Shown: positions 7,623-15,432, counted from the first letter of the stretch. The stretch: DNA of 18,677 nt from Brachyspira pilosicoli (GCF_019402445.1 NZ_SRZM01000276.1:1-18677); one strand, 5' to 3'. The notes: generated by a model not told the origin, from the letters alone. Translations and numbers: made by a program.

Positions 7623-8375
7623 ATGATTAAATACGTTTTAACACTAACAATACTAATATCCAATATACTTTTTTGTTATAATCAAACTTTCAAAGTTGGA
7701 GAATATATTAAATATGATGTTTTAGCACAGGTGCCTGAGTTTAATATAAGCGGAAAAGTTGGAGTGCTTGAAGCTAAGGTGTTAGCTATTAGCAATGTAG
7801 ACGGTGTTCCTGCTTATCATTTATATGCACATGTATATAGCACAGGAGCTGCTAATCTTGTTTATAAAGTAAGCGATGTATTTGAAGCTTGGGTAGCAAC
7901 AAATGATTTTACTCCTTTACTATTAACTAAAGATGCTAAAGAGGGAGATTGGACTAATTATGAAACATTAAAATTTAACAATAAAGAAAAATATTTTATT
8001 TATAATGATAAAAGAACAACTGATGAAAAAATCACTTATGATGGTTTGGCTTTTGATGCTTTATCATTGGTATTTTTTATGAGGTTTGTTGATAAAAATA
8101 TCGGAACTTTTTCTATTAATTGGCTTGAGGGAAAAAACCTAAAAAAAGATATTAGATTTGTAATAGAAAATGGCGGACAATTAAAAACAAAATTGGAAAG
8201 AAACAAATTAGAAACTGTTAGAGTATATGAAAATGGTAAATATGGTACAGATGCTTTAATATCAAAAGATAAATATAATCAAGTGCCTTTAGATGTTATA
8301 ATAGCAGAGCAAAAATTATATGGTCTTACTATTAGAGTGAGAGGAATTATAAGAGAGTATAAAGACGGAAAATGA
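7623..8375 (+). CDS. Exported DUF3108 family protein
   Basis: The product (250 residues) opens MIKYVLTLTILISNILFCYN, a signal-peptide-like hydrophobic stretch, so it is probably periplasmic. A lipid anchor at the Cys in LFCY is possible but the context is not a good lipobox. The remainder fits DUF3108, a beta-rich periplasmic family: FKVGEYIKYDVLAQ at the domain start, then DGVPAYHLYAHVYSTG and VYKVSDVFEAWV, and near the end VRVYENGKYGTDALISKD. The start at 7623 is preferred over the in-frame ATG at 7617 because AAAGGA (7611-7616) directly abuts 7617 but is 6 nt from 7623. The stop overlaps the next start as ATGA (8372-8375), so the two genes are translationally coupled. The biochemical role of DUF3108 is not established. 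Confidence 0.82.
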   Translation: MIKYVLTLTILISNILFCYNQTFKVGEYIKYDVLAQVPEFNISGKVGVLEAKVLAISNVDGVPAYHLYAHVYSTGAANLVYKVSDVFEAWVATNDFTPLLLTKDAKEGDWTNYETLKFNNKEKYFIYNDKRTTDEKITYDGLAFDALSLVFFMRFVDKNIGTFSINWLEGKNLKKDIRFVIENGGQLKTKLERNKLETVRVYENGKYGTDALISKDKYNQVPLDVIIAEQKLYGLTIRVRGIIREYKDGK

Positions 8376-9988
8376 TTCTAAAAAAAAATATAGAAGCTTT
8401 AACACTAAATAAATATAATATAAATACTATAAAAAAACTTGAAAATGTTAATGATAATAATAACTATGAAATAAAGTTTAATAAAAACAATTTAATAAGT
8501 GTATCATACAAAAATAAAGCTCTCACATCTCTTTATGCACCAATAGAAGAAGCTAAAAGATTAATAGAGCAGTATATAAAAAATACAGATTATACAGCTA
8601 TATTTTTATCTATTGCTTCTTTTTATCATATAGATTATTTTTTGTCATTAAACGATAAAAATAAAGCTATAATAATAGAAAAAGATATAGAGTTATTAAA
8701 ACTTATACTTTCAAATATAGAGATAAAATATACTGATAGAATAATTATATTGTCAGAAGAAAATGATGTTTTATTATTTCTTAATAATTTTATTAAAGAA
8801 GATAATGTTAAAAAGCTTGTAGTTATAAGGCATATAAGAGCTTCTAATGTTAGTGAAGAAAATAAAAACTATTATGATAATATTACAATACAATTATCAA
8901 ATATTATAAAAGAGAGATTAATGTCTCTTACATCAAATTATTATTTTGCTCCTATATGGGCAAGAAACATCATTTATAATATGCATAATAATAATTCCAT
9001 AGAAAGCTTTAAAAATTATTTAAATAAAGAAACACCTCTTCTTTTAGTATCAGCAGGAGCTTCCATAGATAACTACATAGAAAAAATAAAAGAATTATCA
9101 GAAAGCCATTTTGTTTTATCAGTATCGCATTCATTAAACACACTTCTTAATAACAACATAAAACCAAATGCAGTAGTATCCACAGACGGAGGATTTTATT
9201 CTCTAATACATATATTAAGTCTTTTTAAAGAAAAGAGCATATTGCTATTTACAACGCATACATCATACCCAGTAAACAGCATAAAAAAAGAAAGAAAGTT
9301 TTTTTTCTCGCACAATGAAAGCCTTGAAAAAATATTATATGATACAAAAGATAATATTTATTTTCCTATGGAAGGAAGCGTTATAATGCCTGCATTAAGA
9401 ATAGCAGAGTTTTTAAATCCTAAATATATTCTTCTTGCTGGGTGCGATTTCTGTCATGTTGATGATAAGAGCCATTCAAAATATTCAAATGCAATAGCTC
9501 TAGATTTTATTACAAGTAGTAAAATAAACACATTTGAAACAAAAAAATATAAAAGATTAAATGATGATAATAAAATAAAATGCTTTGATGATTGTTTGAG
9601 AAACACTTCCTCTTCTCTTTTAAGCTATAAAAATCATTTTGAAAGTTTGGTTAATGATTTATCAAAGAATATAGATTTTTTTACACTCACAAAAGAATCT
9701 GCAAAAATAAAAAATGTAAATATCTATAATATGCAAAAATCTTCTAATAAACAATTAAAAGATTTCAAATATATAGAAGAAAAACAAAATAAAGAATTAT
9801 TAAAAAATAAATTGGAATCATTAATAAAAGATATTAACTCTAATAACTTTTCTGATGATATAGATAAAATATTAAATATGATTTCTCCATGGCATAGAGA
9901 CGCTTTTATAGAAGGAAAAATAAAATACGATGAGTTAAAAGATTATATAAATAAATGGTATGATGATATATCTATTTTTTTAGATTAA
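8372..9988 (+). CDS. DUF115 (MptE-like / Maf-type motility accessory) protein
   Basis: This 538-residue cytoplasmic protein has the DUF115/MptE-like core found in Maf (motility-associated factor) proteins, several of which are linked to transfer of nonulosonic acids to flagellin. Visible motifs are PLLLVSAGASIDNY (222-235), a Rossmann-like nucleotide-sugar site; VVSTDGGFYS (268-277); and ILLAGCDFCHVDD (353-365). The N-terminal part (about 1-200) matches the variable N-domain of this group, and the C-terminal 150 residues are Lys/Asn-rich and helical. DUF115 is sometimes annotated as 6-hydroxymethylpterin diphosphokinase, but this size and layout point to the Maf side. The ATG overlaps the DUF3108 stop. 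Its 3' end overlaps the cat gene tail to tail by 17 bp. Family is fairly sure; substrate is inferred. Confidence 0.78.
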   Translation: MILKKNIEALTLNKYNINTIKKLENVNDNNNYEIKFNKNNLISVSYKNKALTSLYAPIEEAKRLIEQYIKNTDYTAIFLSIASFYHIDYFLSLNDKNKAIIIEKDIELLKLILSNIEIKYTDRIIILSEENDVLLFLNNFIKEDNVKKLVVIRHIRASNVSEENKNYYDNITIQLSNIIKERLMSLTSNYYFAPIWARNIIYNMHNNNSIESFKNYLNKETPLLLVSAGASIDNYIEKIKELSESHFVLSVSHSLNTLLNNNIKPNAVVSTDGGFYSLIHILSLFKEKSILLFTTHTSYPVNSIKKERKFFFSHNESLEKILYDTKDNIYFPMEGSVIMPALRIAEFLNPKYILLAGCDFCHVDDKSHSKYSNAIALDFITSSKINTFETKKYKRLNDDNKIKCFDDCLRNTSSSLLSYKNHFESLVNDLSKNIDFFTLTKESAKIKNVNIYNMQKSSNKQLKDFKYIEEKQNKELLKNKLESLIKDINSNNFSDDIDKILNMISPWHRDAFIEGKIKYDELKDYINKWYDDISIFLD

Positions 9989-10598
9989 AAATATTTTCTT
10001 GCAAACTCTCTGCAAATAAACCTATATGATAACCGTCGCAAACTCTATGATTAACCTGTATAGCAATAGGCATTAATATTTTATTAGAATCATTATAATA
10101 TTTTCCTATAGTAAATATTGGAGGCAAATAATCAAAACAATTATTGATGTTTAAATTAAAACCCTCAAAAGATACCCAAGGGATAGATGATATATTAAAT
10201 AAATTTTTTATATTACAAACTTTTGGAGAAAATGATGTGCTCTTACTATAAGTTTTTATATCTTCAATACAATTATTATAAAACAAATTAAAATCATCAT
10301 TATATTCTGTGTATATAGATGAAAAAGTTTTAGCATTATTATTAAATATAGTATAGCTTGGATTTACAATATCATAATATCCAAGTTTAGAATCCTCAAA
10401 AGACATCTTAAACTCTTTTATATCGTTTACAGTCTTTGATATTAAATATATCATTGTAGGATAAAATTTAAAAGAACTATTTACTATATTTTGTACTTCC
10501 AATTTTAAAGTAATGCTATAAGTACATTGATTAACATTAGAATAATGATAGTAATGCTCTTTTCTCTCCCAATTTTCAATATCAATTATATTAAACAT
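9972..10598 (-). CDS. cat: Chloramphenicol O-acetyltransferase, type A (CAT-like)
   Basis: The enzyme class acetylates the C3 hydroxyl of chloramphenicol using acetyl-CoA. At 208 residues it is slightly shorter than usual (about 213-220) but aligns along its length with type A CATs: WERKEHYYHYSNVNQCTYSI near the start, KFYPTMIYLI, NPSYTIFNNNAKTFSSIYTE, and IPWVSFEGFNLNIN. The active-site motif is VNHRVCDGYH with catalytic His184 and Asp188. Ser143 (WVSF) and Thr163 (IFTIGKYY) correspond to Ser148 and Thr174 of CAT III. The residue before the catalytic His is Arg-free Asn-His rather than the common His-His. It is the last gene of the run that includes the aldo/keto reductase (39 nt gap). AT content and codon use look like the neighbours and there is no mobile element, so it seems resident. 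Real activity on the drug is likely but untested. Confidence 0.9.
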   Translation of the reverse strand: MFNIIDIENWERKEHYYHYSNVNQCTYSITLKLEVQNIVNSSFKFYPTMIYLISKTVNDIKEFKMSFEDSKLGYYDIVNPSYTIFNNNAKTFSSIYTEYNDDFNLFYNNCIEDIKTYSKSTSFSPKVCNIKNLFNISSIPWVSFEGFNLNINNCFDYLPPIFTIGKYYNDSNKILMPIAIQVNHRVCDGYHIGLFAESLQENIFNLKK

Positions 10599-10637
10599 TA
10601 TTTACACATACCTTTTAATTTTTTTATAAAATTATTT

Positions 10638-11492
10638 TTAAACTATATCTAAAGGCATCTTTCTGTTAGGCTTAGGAAACTCTTTATTTAAAAGCTCTAT
10701 GTCTTCTTTATCTAATACTATTTTTTGAGAGTTAATATTTTCTAATATATGTTTTTCGCTAGAGCTTTTTGGTATGGGTACTCTCTTATCAAAAGACATT
10801 ATAAAAGCCAATGCTATTTGACTTGGAGATGCATTATGTTTTTTTGCTATATTTTTAATAACATTGTTGTTTAATAAATCTGTTCCCAAATCTCCAGCCT
10901 GTGCTAAAGGACAATAAGCCATTAATACTATATTTCTCTCAAGCATATAAGAAGCCAAATCAAAATCAACACCTCTTGAAGCTAAATGATATAATACCTG
11001 ATTAACAGCACATTTATCTCCGTTTTTTATACTCTCAAGCTCTTTCATATCATCAATATCAAAATTAGAAACTCCCCAATCTTTTATAAGCCCCTCTTTT
11101 TTAGCCTCTTCCATACATTCAACTGTCTCTCTTAAAGGAATACGCCCCCTCCAATGAAGCAAATACATATCCAAATAATCAAGACCTAGACGATTTAGAG
11201 AATTTTGTAAACTAGTAAATAAATTATCTCTACCCGCATTATGAGGATAAACTTTGGAAACTATAAAAAGCTCTTCTCGTTTTATGTTTGCTTTCTTTAA
11301 GGCTTCTCCAACTATTATCTCAGCTCCTCCCTCTCCATACATCTCTGCAGTATCTATTAGCCTTACTCCATTTTTTAAAGCATAATATATAGCATTAATT
11401 TCTACACTTTTTTTACTTTCGTTCTCGCCCATTCTCCAAGTACCTATTCCAAATTTAGGAATTTTGTTTGAAGATTTTAAAACATAACTCAT
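10638..11492 (-). CDS. Aldo/keto reductase
   Basis: This 284-residue NAD(P)H-dependent oxidoreductase has the full aldo/keto reductase tetrad: Asp47 and Tyr52 in IDTAEMYGEGGAE, Lys80 in FIVSKVYPH, and His113 in DMYLLHWRG. The family signatures IPKFGIGTW near the start, KDWGVSNFD, AYCPLAQAGDLG and VPIPKSSS (the 2'-phosphate binding region) are present. It belongs to the bacterial 2,5-diketo-gluconate reductase-like group that reduces aldehydes and ketones; the physiological substrate is not apparent. It follows the acyl-CoA synthetase gene with 17 nt between stop and start and precedes cat by 39 nt, so the three are probably on one mRNA. GGA lies about 8 nt before the ATG. Confidence 0.92.
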   Translation of the reverse strand: MSYVLKSSNKIPKFGIGTWRMGENESKKSVEINAIYYALKNGVRLIDTAEMYGEGGAEIIVGEALKKANIKREELFIVSKVYPHNAGRDNLFTSLQNSLNRLGLDYLDMYLLHWRGRIPLRETVECMEEAKKEGLIKDWGVSNFDIDDMKELESIKNGDKCAVNQVLYHLASRGVDFDLASYMLERNIVLMAYCPLAQAGDLGTDLLNNNVIKNIAKKHNASPSQIALAFIMSFDKRVPIPKSSSEKHILENINSQKIVLDKEDIELLNKEFPKPNRKMPLDIV

Positions 11493-11509
11493 TATAAAAA
11501 TCCAAATAT

Positions 11510-13138
11510 TTATTTATATAAAAATCTTTTAATCTTTTTAGTAGGATTTTTCTCAAACTCTTCTTTTTGTATTTCAAAACTAGATACTCTTGCAAAATCT
11601 GGAAGAAGTTTATTAAGATTATTTCTCACTTCCTCTAATTTTGTTTTTATCTCTTCATCGTTAAGATTTGCAACTTGTTCAGCATCTAAATATACCAAAG
11701 CACAAAGTTTATTTCCTCTTTGAACAATTAAAGATTCTAATATATAAGGCATAGTATTCAATTTACTTTCAAGCTCTTCAGGATAAATATTCTGTCCACT
11801 AGGTCCAAGAAGCATATTTTTACTTCTTCCTCTTATAAATATTCTCTTTCCATCTACAAGCACACCCAAATCATTAGTTCTAAGCCAACCATCACGAGAT
11901 AAAACATCTGTAGTAGCTTTAGGGTTCTTGTAGTAGCCAAGCATAACGTTTTCACCCTTAACCATAATGTCCCCAACTTCTTCAGGGCTATTAGAATCAA
12001 TTTTTATCTCTAATGTGTCTATTATGCATCCGCAGCTTCTTGCCACATGCTTATCCCAAGGTGCATAACTAATAAGAGGACCACATTCTGTCATACCATA
12101 ACCAACAGTAAACTTAAAACCTATATCCATTAAAAATCTTTCAACTTCTTCATTAAAAGCACTTCCTCCAACTATTACCTCATGGAAGTTAGCACCAAAA
12201 GATTCTGTTAATTTATCTCTAATTTTATTTTTTAATATTTTAGATATAAAAGGCAAAGTTAATAATTTTTTCATTATAGGCTTATCTATCGTAGGCTTTA
12301 ATTTTTTGAAATAAATTTTCTCCAAAATTAAAGGCACCATAAGTATTAAGTTTGGTTTTACCTCATCAAAAGCCTTAAGCAAAATATTAGGACTAGGTAT
12401 AGCACTAAGCATATATATACAAGCACCTTTGGAAAAAGGAAATAAAAAGTCAAACAAACAGCCAAATACATGTGCTAATGGCAAAAAAGAAAGTATATGA
12501 TCATTTGGTTTTATAGGCATATTCTCTATTGCAAATCTTACATTAGCCGCAAGAGAATTATGATTAAGCATAACACCTTTACTAAAACCTGTAGTACCAG
12601 AAGTGTATATTATAGTAGCCAAAGTGTCATTTTCAAATATGTTTAATGAAAAAGTTTCTCTGCTAAAATTTTCTAATTGCACATCAAGAATCTCATTATA
12701 CTCTTCTGTTAAATCATTTTTATGGTCGAATATAGTTAAACTGTCCAAATAAAATATTCTATTTAAAAAACTAAATTTTTCTTTGTCAATCTTTTCTATT
12801 ATGTTTTTATCCATAAAAAGATATTTAGAGCCAGAATCATTCAATATAGAAATAATATCATCTTTGGCAAAATCAACTAATATAGGCACAACTACAGCAC
12901 CATAGCTTACTATAGATAAATAAGTTAAAGCCCAATTAGCAGAGTTAGAACCGCATAATGCAATTTTGTCTCCTTTATATATCTCCATTCTTTTAAATAT
13001 GGTATGCATTTTTAATATATGTTTAGCCACATCAGAATATTTTACAAAATTATCCTTACCATAATCACAAAAAGCGTTAATATCCCAATTTTCTTTAATA
13101 GAGTTAAAAATATACTCAGTAAATTTTTCATTAATCAT
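11510..13138 (-). CDS. AMP-forming acyl-CoA synthetase (long-chain fatty acid ligase-like)
   Basis: ANL superfamily enzyme of 542 residues that activates a carboxylic acid through an acyl-AMP. The order of motifs is complete: A3 P-loop TIIYTSGTTGFSKG (175-188), PLAHVFG, A5 VGYGMTECGP, A7 LRTNDLG, A8 hinge IFIRGRSKNMLLGPSGQNIYPEE, and the A10 lysine in NPTKKIKRFLYK at the very end. The size and FadD-like middle suggest a medium or long-chain acid, but the acyl chain cannot be read off. The start is the ATG at 13136-13138: GGAGA sits 7 nt upstream, whereas the in-frame TTG at 13142-13144 is only 1 nt from it. It lies 22 nt after the HlyIII-like gene and 17 nt before the aldo/keto reductase, with no promoter between. 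Confidence 0.9.
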   Translation of the reverse strand: MINEKFTEYIFNSIKENWDINAFCDYGKDNFVKYSDVAKHILKMHTIFKRMEIYKGDKIALCGSNSANWALTYLSIVSYGAVVVPILVDFAKDDIISILNDSGSKYLFMDKNIIEKIDKEKFSFLNRIFYLDSLTIFDHKNDLTEEYNEILDVQLENFSRETFSLNIFENDTLATIIYTSGTTGFSKGVMLNHNSLAANVRFAIENMPIKPNDHILSFLPLAHVFGCLFDFLFPFSKGACIYMLSAIPSPNILLKAFDEVKPNLILMVPLILEKIYFKKLKPTIDKPIMKKLLTLPFISKILKNKIRDKLTESFGANFHEVIVGGSAFNEEVERFLMDIGFKFTVGYGMTECGPLISYAPWDKHVARSCGCIIDTLEIKIDSNSPEEVGDIMVKGENVMLGYYKNPKATTDVLSRDGWLRTNDLGVLVDGKRIFIRGRSKNMLLGPSGQNIYPEELESKLNTMPYILESLIVQRGNKLCALVYLDAEQVANLNDEEIKTKLEEVRNNLNKLLPDFARVSSFEIQKEEFEKNPTKKIKRFLYK

Positions 13139-13160
13139 AAACAAATCTCCTTAAAAAATA

Positions 13161-13817
13161 TTAAACTATATTAGCAACATATCTAAACATAAAAACAGCA
13201 TGACATATATTAGACAAAATTAAAAGAGAATAAAATAGTGGAAGAAATAAAGTATATCTTTTATTAACTTCATACATAGCAAGTCTATAAAACACCATAG
13301 CAATATTTAGAAGTAGAAAAGCAGTTAAATAAAGTATAGCACCATACTCCCCAACAGCCAAAGCAATTTTTTGTATAGCAATAAGCCAAACCCAATTTAG
13401 AAGAAAGTAGTATATGGTTTCTGTGAATCCTCTCCACCTATAGCTAAATACACTTCTTAAAGTAATACCAAGCACACAAAGCCCAGTAATAACTCCAAAA
13501 AAACTCCAGCCCCAACCATCTTGAAGTGATATCAAACAAGGCGGTATATAAACTCCCCATATCATCATAATAAAAAAAGCATGCGAAAGTATATAAAATA
13601 CTTTTTTAGCCTTGTTGTTGAAAGGGAAAAAGTGATATATAGCATTAATTATATAAAATATTATTAAAAAACTAGAATAAAGAGAAAAAGAAGTAATCTC
13701 TATACCTGTTTTAGAGTTTATTAAAAGCCCTACCAATACAGCAATGGCTGAACTTGCACATATTATGCATATAATAGCACATATTATTGAAACATTTTTT
13801 TTAATTAAAATACTCAT
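13161..13817 (-). CDS. HlyIII/PAQR-like seven-helix membrane protein with altered metal site
   Basis: The 218-residue protein is almost entirely hydrophobic, with about seven membrane segments. It aligns with haemolysin III/YqfA proteins: SLYSSFLIIFYIINAIYHFFP for TM2, YILSHAFFIMMIWGVYIP for TM3, LQDGWGWSFFGVITGL, and the end LSNICHAVFMFRYV. Of the conserved polar residues of this family, His62 and His206 remain. The Ser of SxxxH is Asn58, the Asp before His79 is Ser78, and the first His of the C-terminal pair is Tyr196. The start is fixed by an upstream in-frame stop and has no ribosome binding site. A TATAAG (13826-13831) 8 nt before the ATG could make it leaderless. It leads the acyl-CoA synthetase by 22 nt. 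Family moderately sure; function unknown. Confidence 0.72.
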   Translation of the reverse strand: MSILIKKNVSIICAIICIICASSAIAVLVGLLINSKTGIEITSFSLYSSFLIIFYIINAIYHFFPFNNKAKKVFYILSHAFFIMMIWGVYIPPCLISLQDGWGWSFFGVITGLCVLGITLRSVFSYRWRGFTETIYYFLLNWVWLIAIQKIALAVGEYGAILYLTAFLLLNIAMVFYRLAMYEVNKRYTLFLPLFYSLLILSNICHAVFMFRYVANIV

Positions 13818-13872
13818 AATTATATCTTATATTTTATTTAATATAAAGTAAATGGTCATTTTTAACTATTTG

Positions 13873-14325
13873 CTAAAATTGCATTATGTCATTCCAATAC
13901 CTATCAAAGTATCTATACATTCCTAATCCAGCAGAAAAATAATTATAAATTTTATGAAAGTCTTTTGAAGCCTCTTTAAAAGAAGAATTGTTAATATAAC
14001 CTTTCTTAGCCATATAAAGCAAACATATAGAAGGCGAACGCGACATACCAAAATTGCAATGAACCAAAACTTTTTTATCTTTAATTTTTCTATCTATAAA
14101 ATCTATAGACCTTTTAATCATCGGAGAAGCATAATCATAGGAAAGACTAGATATATCAAGCAAGTTTAAATACAAATCGTCATTGTTTTCATAAAAAGTT
14201 TTGTTTCCAACAGCACCATTAACACCTCTTACAAAACAGCTCTGACAAGCATGCACTATAGCACCATCAAAAACACTGCAATCATGGTCATTTCCCACAT
14301 ATAAATTATGACAAAGCTCAAACAT
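13873..14325 (-). CDS. Dual-specificity protein phosphatase
   Basis: A 150-residue cytoplasmic phosphatase of the DSPc/PTP fold. The cysteine loop VLVHCNFGMSRSPSI carries the HCx5R signature with nucleophile Cys90 and Arg96. Asp56 in LNLLDISS is the likely general acid. The beginning (CHNLYVGNDHDC) and the middle (SIDFIDRKIKDKKVLVHC) fit small dual-specificity phosphatases. The in-frame TTG at 14335-14337 overlaps the ribosome binding site itself; the ATG at 14323-14325 lies 5 nt after GGAGA and is taken as the start. It has its own strong promoter and lies 55 nt upstream of the HlyIII-like gene, so it may head that run. The target could be a phosphoprotein or another phosphoester; nothing in the sequence decides this. 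Confidence 0.88.
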   Translation of the reverse strand: MFELCHNLYVGNDHDCSVFDGAIVHACQSCFVRGVNGAVGNKTFYENNDDLYLNLLDISSLSYDYASPMIKRSIDFIDRKIKDKKVLVHCNFGMSRSPSICLLYMAKKGYINNSSFKEASKDFHKIYNYFSAGLGMYRYFDRYWNDIMQF

Positions 14326-14344
14326 AAAAATCTCCAATTGTTAT

Positions 14345-14373
14345 ACTATAACTAAACAACTATATTTTGTCAA
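14345..14373 (-). promoter_or_regulatory. Promoter of the dual-specificity phosphatase gene
   Basis: TTGACA (14368-14373) and TATAGT (14345-14350) are separated by exactly 17 nt, a 6/6 and 5/6 match on the minus strand. The start point would be near 14338, giving a 12 nt leader that is little more than the GGAGA ribosome binding site. It is among the best promoters in the window and may drive the downstream run to cat. Confidence 0.7.
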
Positions 14374-14397
14374 AAATATTTTTTAAGTTTTTTGTTT

Positions 14398-14530
14398 GCG
14401 GTGGCTTTGCCCCCGTACCCCCACTTCTTTTGTCGCCACAAAGAAGCAAAAAGGCTGCATTTATTAGCTTAAAATGTTAGTATTACATATTATTCATAAA
14501 ATATAAAGCACTTGCACTTTTTACTTCTTT
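14398..14530. repeat. GC-rich intergenic repeat-like element with inverted repeats
   Basis: Positions 14398-14446 are 59% G+C (29 of 49 bases) in otherwise very AT-rich intergenic DNA. The stretch includes a near-perfect palindrome at 14424-14446 (stem CTTCTTTTGT / ACAAAGAAG). AAAGAAGCAAAAAGGCTGCA (14440-14459) returns in inverted orientation at 14513-14530 (reverse complement AAAGAAGTAAAAAGTGCA), 53 nt away, differing by one base and a 2 nt gap. No open frame or ribosome binding site explains it. The composition contrast and structure suggest a dispersed repeat or the trace of a small mobile element. Whether it recurs elsewhere cannot be seen from one window. Confidence 0.5.
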
Positions 14531-14534
14531 GATG

Positions 14535-14561
14535 AAATTCGCACAATATAAGGCGAAATTT
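14535..14561. other. Imperfect hairpin next to the HAD phosphatase stop codon
   Basis: AAATTCGC and GCGAAATTT form an 8 bp stem with one bulged base and a 10 nt loop, starting 11 nt past the HAD gene stop. A T-run follows it only on the plus strand, where no gene arrives, so as a terminator for the minus-strand gene it is atypical. It may act as a 3' stability structure or belong to the adjacent repeat element. Confidence 0.3.
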
Positions 14562-14571
14562 TTAGTATACG

Positions 14572-15420
14572 CTATACCAAAAATGAATATATTTCATTAA
14601 CTTCTACTATATTATTAGTATTAACTATATCATATACATCAGTCTTTATTAGCAAAGTTTTTAAAAAAGGTATTTTTATAATATCGCTATCCCTATCCCC
14701 TATCATAAAAGAAGAAGTTAAATCTATGTTATATTTTTTGCAAGCTGTTAAATGCATAGCAGCCTCTGGTTTTCTTAGTACAGAAAGAAGTTTATATTTT
14801 TCAAGATTTCCTTTTATATGATAAGGGCAATAATAAAAATCATCTATAACAGCATCATGTTTTTTATATTCTTCATACAAGTAGTTATGAACATTCTTCA
14901 CATCATCATTAGTATAATAGTTGTAAGAAACTCCAGCCTGATTTGTGGTTACTATTGTGATATAATTTTTTTCGTTGGCATATTTTACTATATCTATAAA
15001 CTCTTTTTTTGTTTTTACTCTCTCAACCTCTCCAATATAACCAACATCTTCCATAAGCACGCCATCTCTATCTAGAAACAAGGCTTTATTAACTTTCTTA
15101 TTTGCATCTGGAATATATAAAGGTATACCGTATAGATTGTTATTATTAAATGCTTCATCTATAATTAAATTAAAACTTTCATTATATTCAAATACTTTAT
15201 TATCATACACAATCAAGTTTGATATAGAATATCCAGACAATGGATTTTGAATATTATCTTTTATTATCTTGTAGTTATCGTCTATAGTATATAATTTATC
15301 TTTATTGTTAAAATCAAATGTAAGCCCAACAACTACTGCTTTACTATTATTTAAGTTGTTATAAAACGAAAGAAAAAAACTTTTTATCTTCTCATACACT
15401 ATTTTATCAAAATTATTCAT
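14572..15420 (-). CDS. GmhB/HisB-type HAD phosphatase with N-terminal extension
   Basis: Residues about 111-265 form a HAD-superfamily domain of the GmhB/HisB-N group. The nucleophile motif KALFLDRDGVLMEDVGYIG has Asp117 and Asp119. Motif II is TTNQAG (158-163), then YYCPYH (196-201), LRKPEAAMH with Lys217 for motif III, and MIGDRDSD (239-246) for motif IV. GmhB removes the C7 phosphate of heptose 1,7-bisphosphate. Its zinc loop normally reads CPHH...CDCRKP; here the corresponding residues are CPYH...SVLRKP, so three of four zinc ligands look lost. The first 110 residues are an extension I do not recognise. No ribosome binding site precedes the ATG, and a TATAAT (15433-15438) lies 12 nt upstream. 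HAD fold is sure; heptose as substrate is a guess supported by hldA. Confidence 0.82.
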   Translation of the reverse strand: MNNFDKIVYEKIKSFFLSFYNNLNNSKAVVVGLTFDFNNKDKLYTIDDNYKIIKDNIQNPLSGYSISNLIVYDNKVFEYNESFNLIIDEAFNNNNLYGIPLYIPDANKKVNKALFLDRDGVLMEDVGYIGEVERVKTKKEFIDIVKYANEKNYITIVTTNQAGVSYNYYTNDDVKNVHNYLYEEYKKHDAVIDDFYYCPYHIKGNLEKYKLLSVLRKPEAAMHLTACKKYNIDLTSSFMIGDRDSDIIKIPFLKTLLIKTDVYDIVNTNNIVEVNEIYSFLV

Positions 15421-15432
15421 AGATAATAATAT

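Noticed and set aside
8372..9988. Annotation as 6-hydroxymethylpterin diphosphokinase
   Set aside because: The DUF115 core is shared with that enzyme, but the large N- and C-terminal regions and the spirochaete context fit Maf-type proteins better.
9972..10598. cat as part of a mobile resistance element
   Set aside because: No transposase, terminal repeats or composition shift is seen around it, and it is spaced like the last gene of an operon.
14326..14337. Upstream TTG start for the phosphatase
   Set aside because: It overlaps the GGAGA ribosome binding site that serves the ATG at 14323-14325.
14424..14446. Palindrome as a rho-independent terminator
   Set aside because: Neither strand has a T-run directly after the stem, and it is too far from the HAD gene stop.
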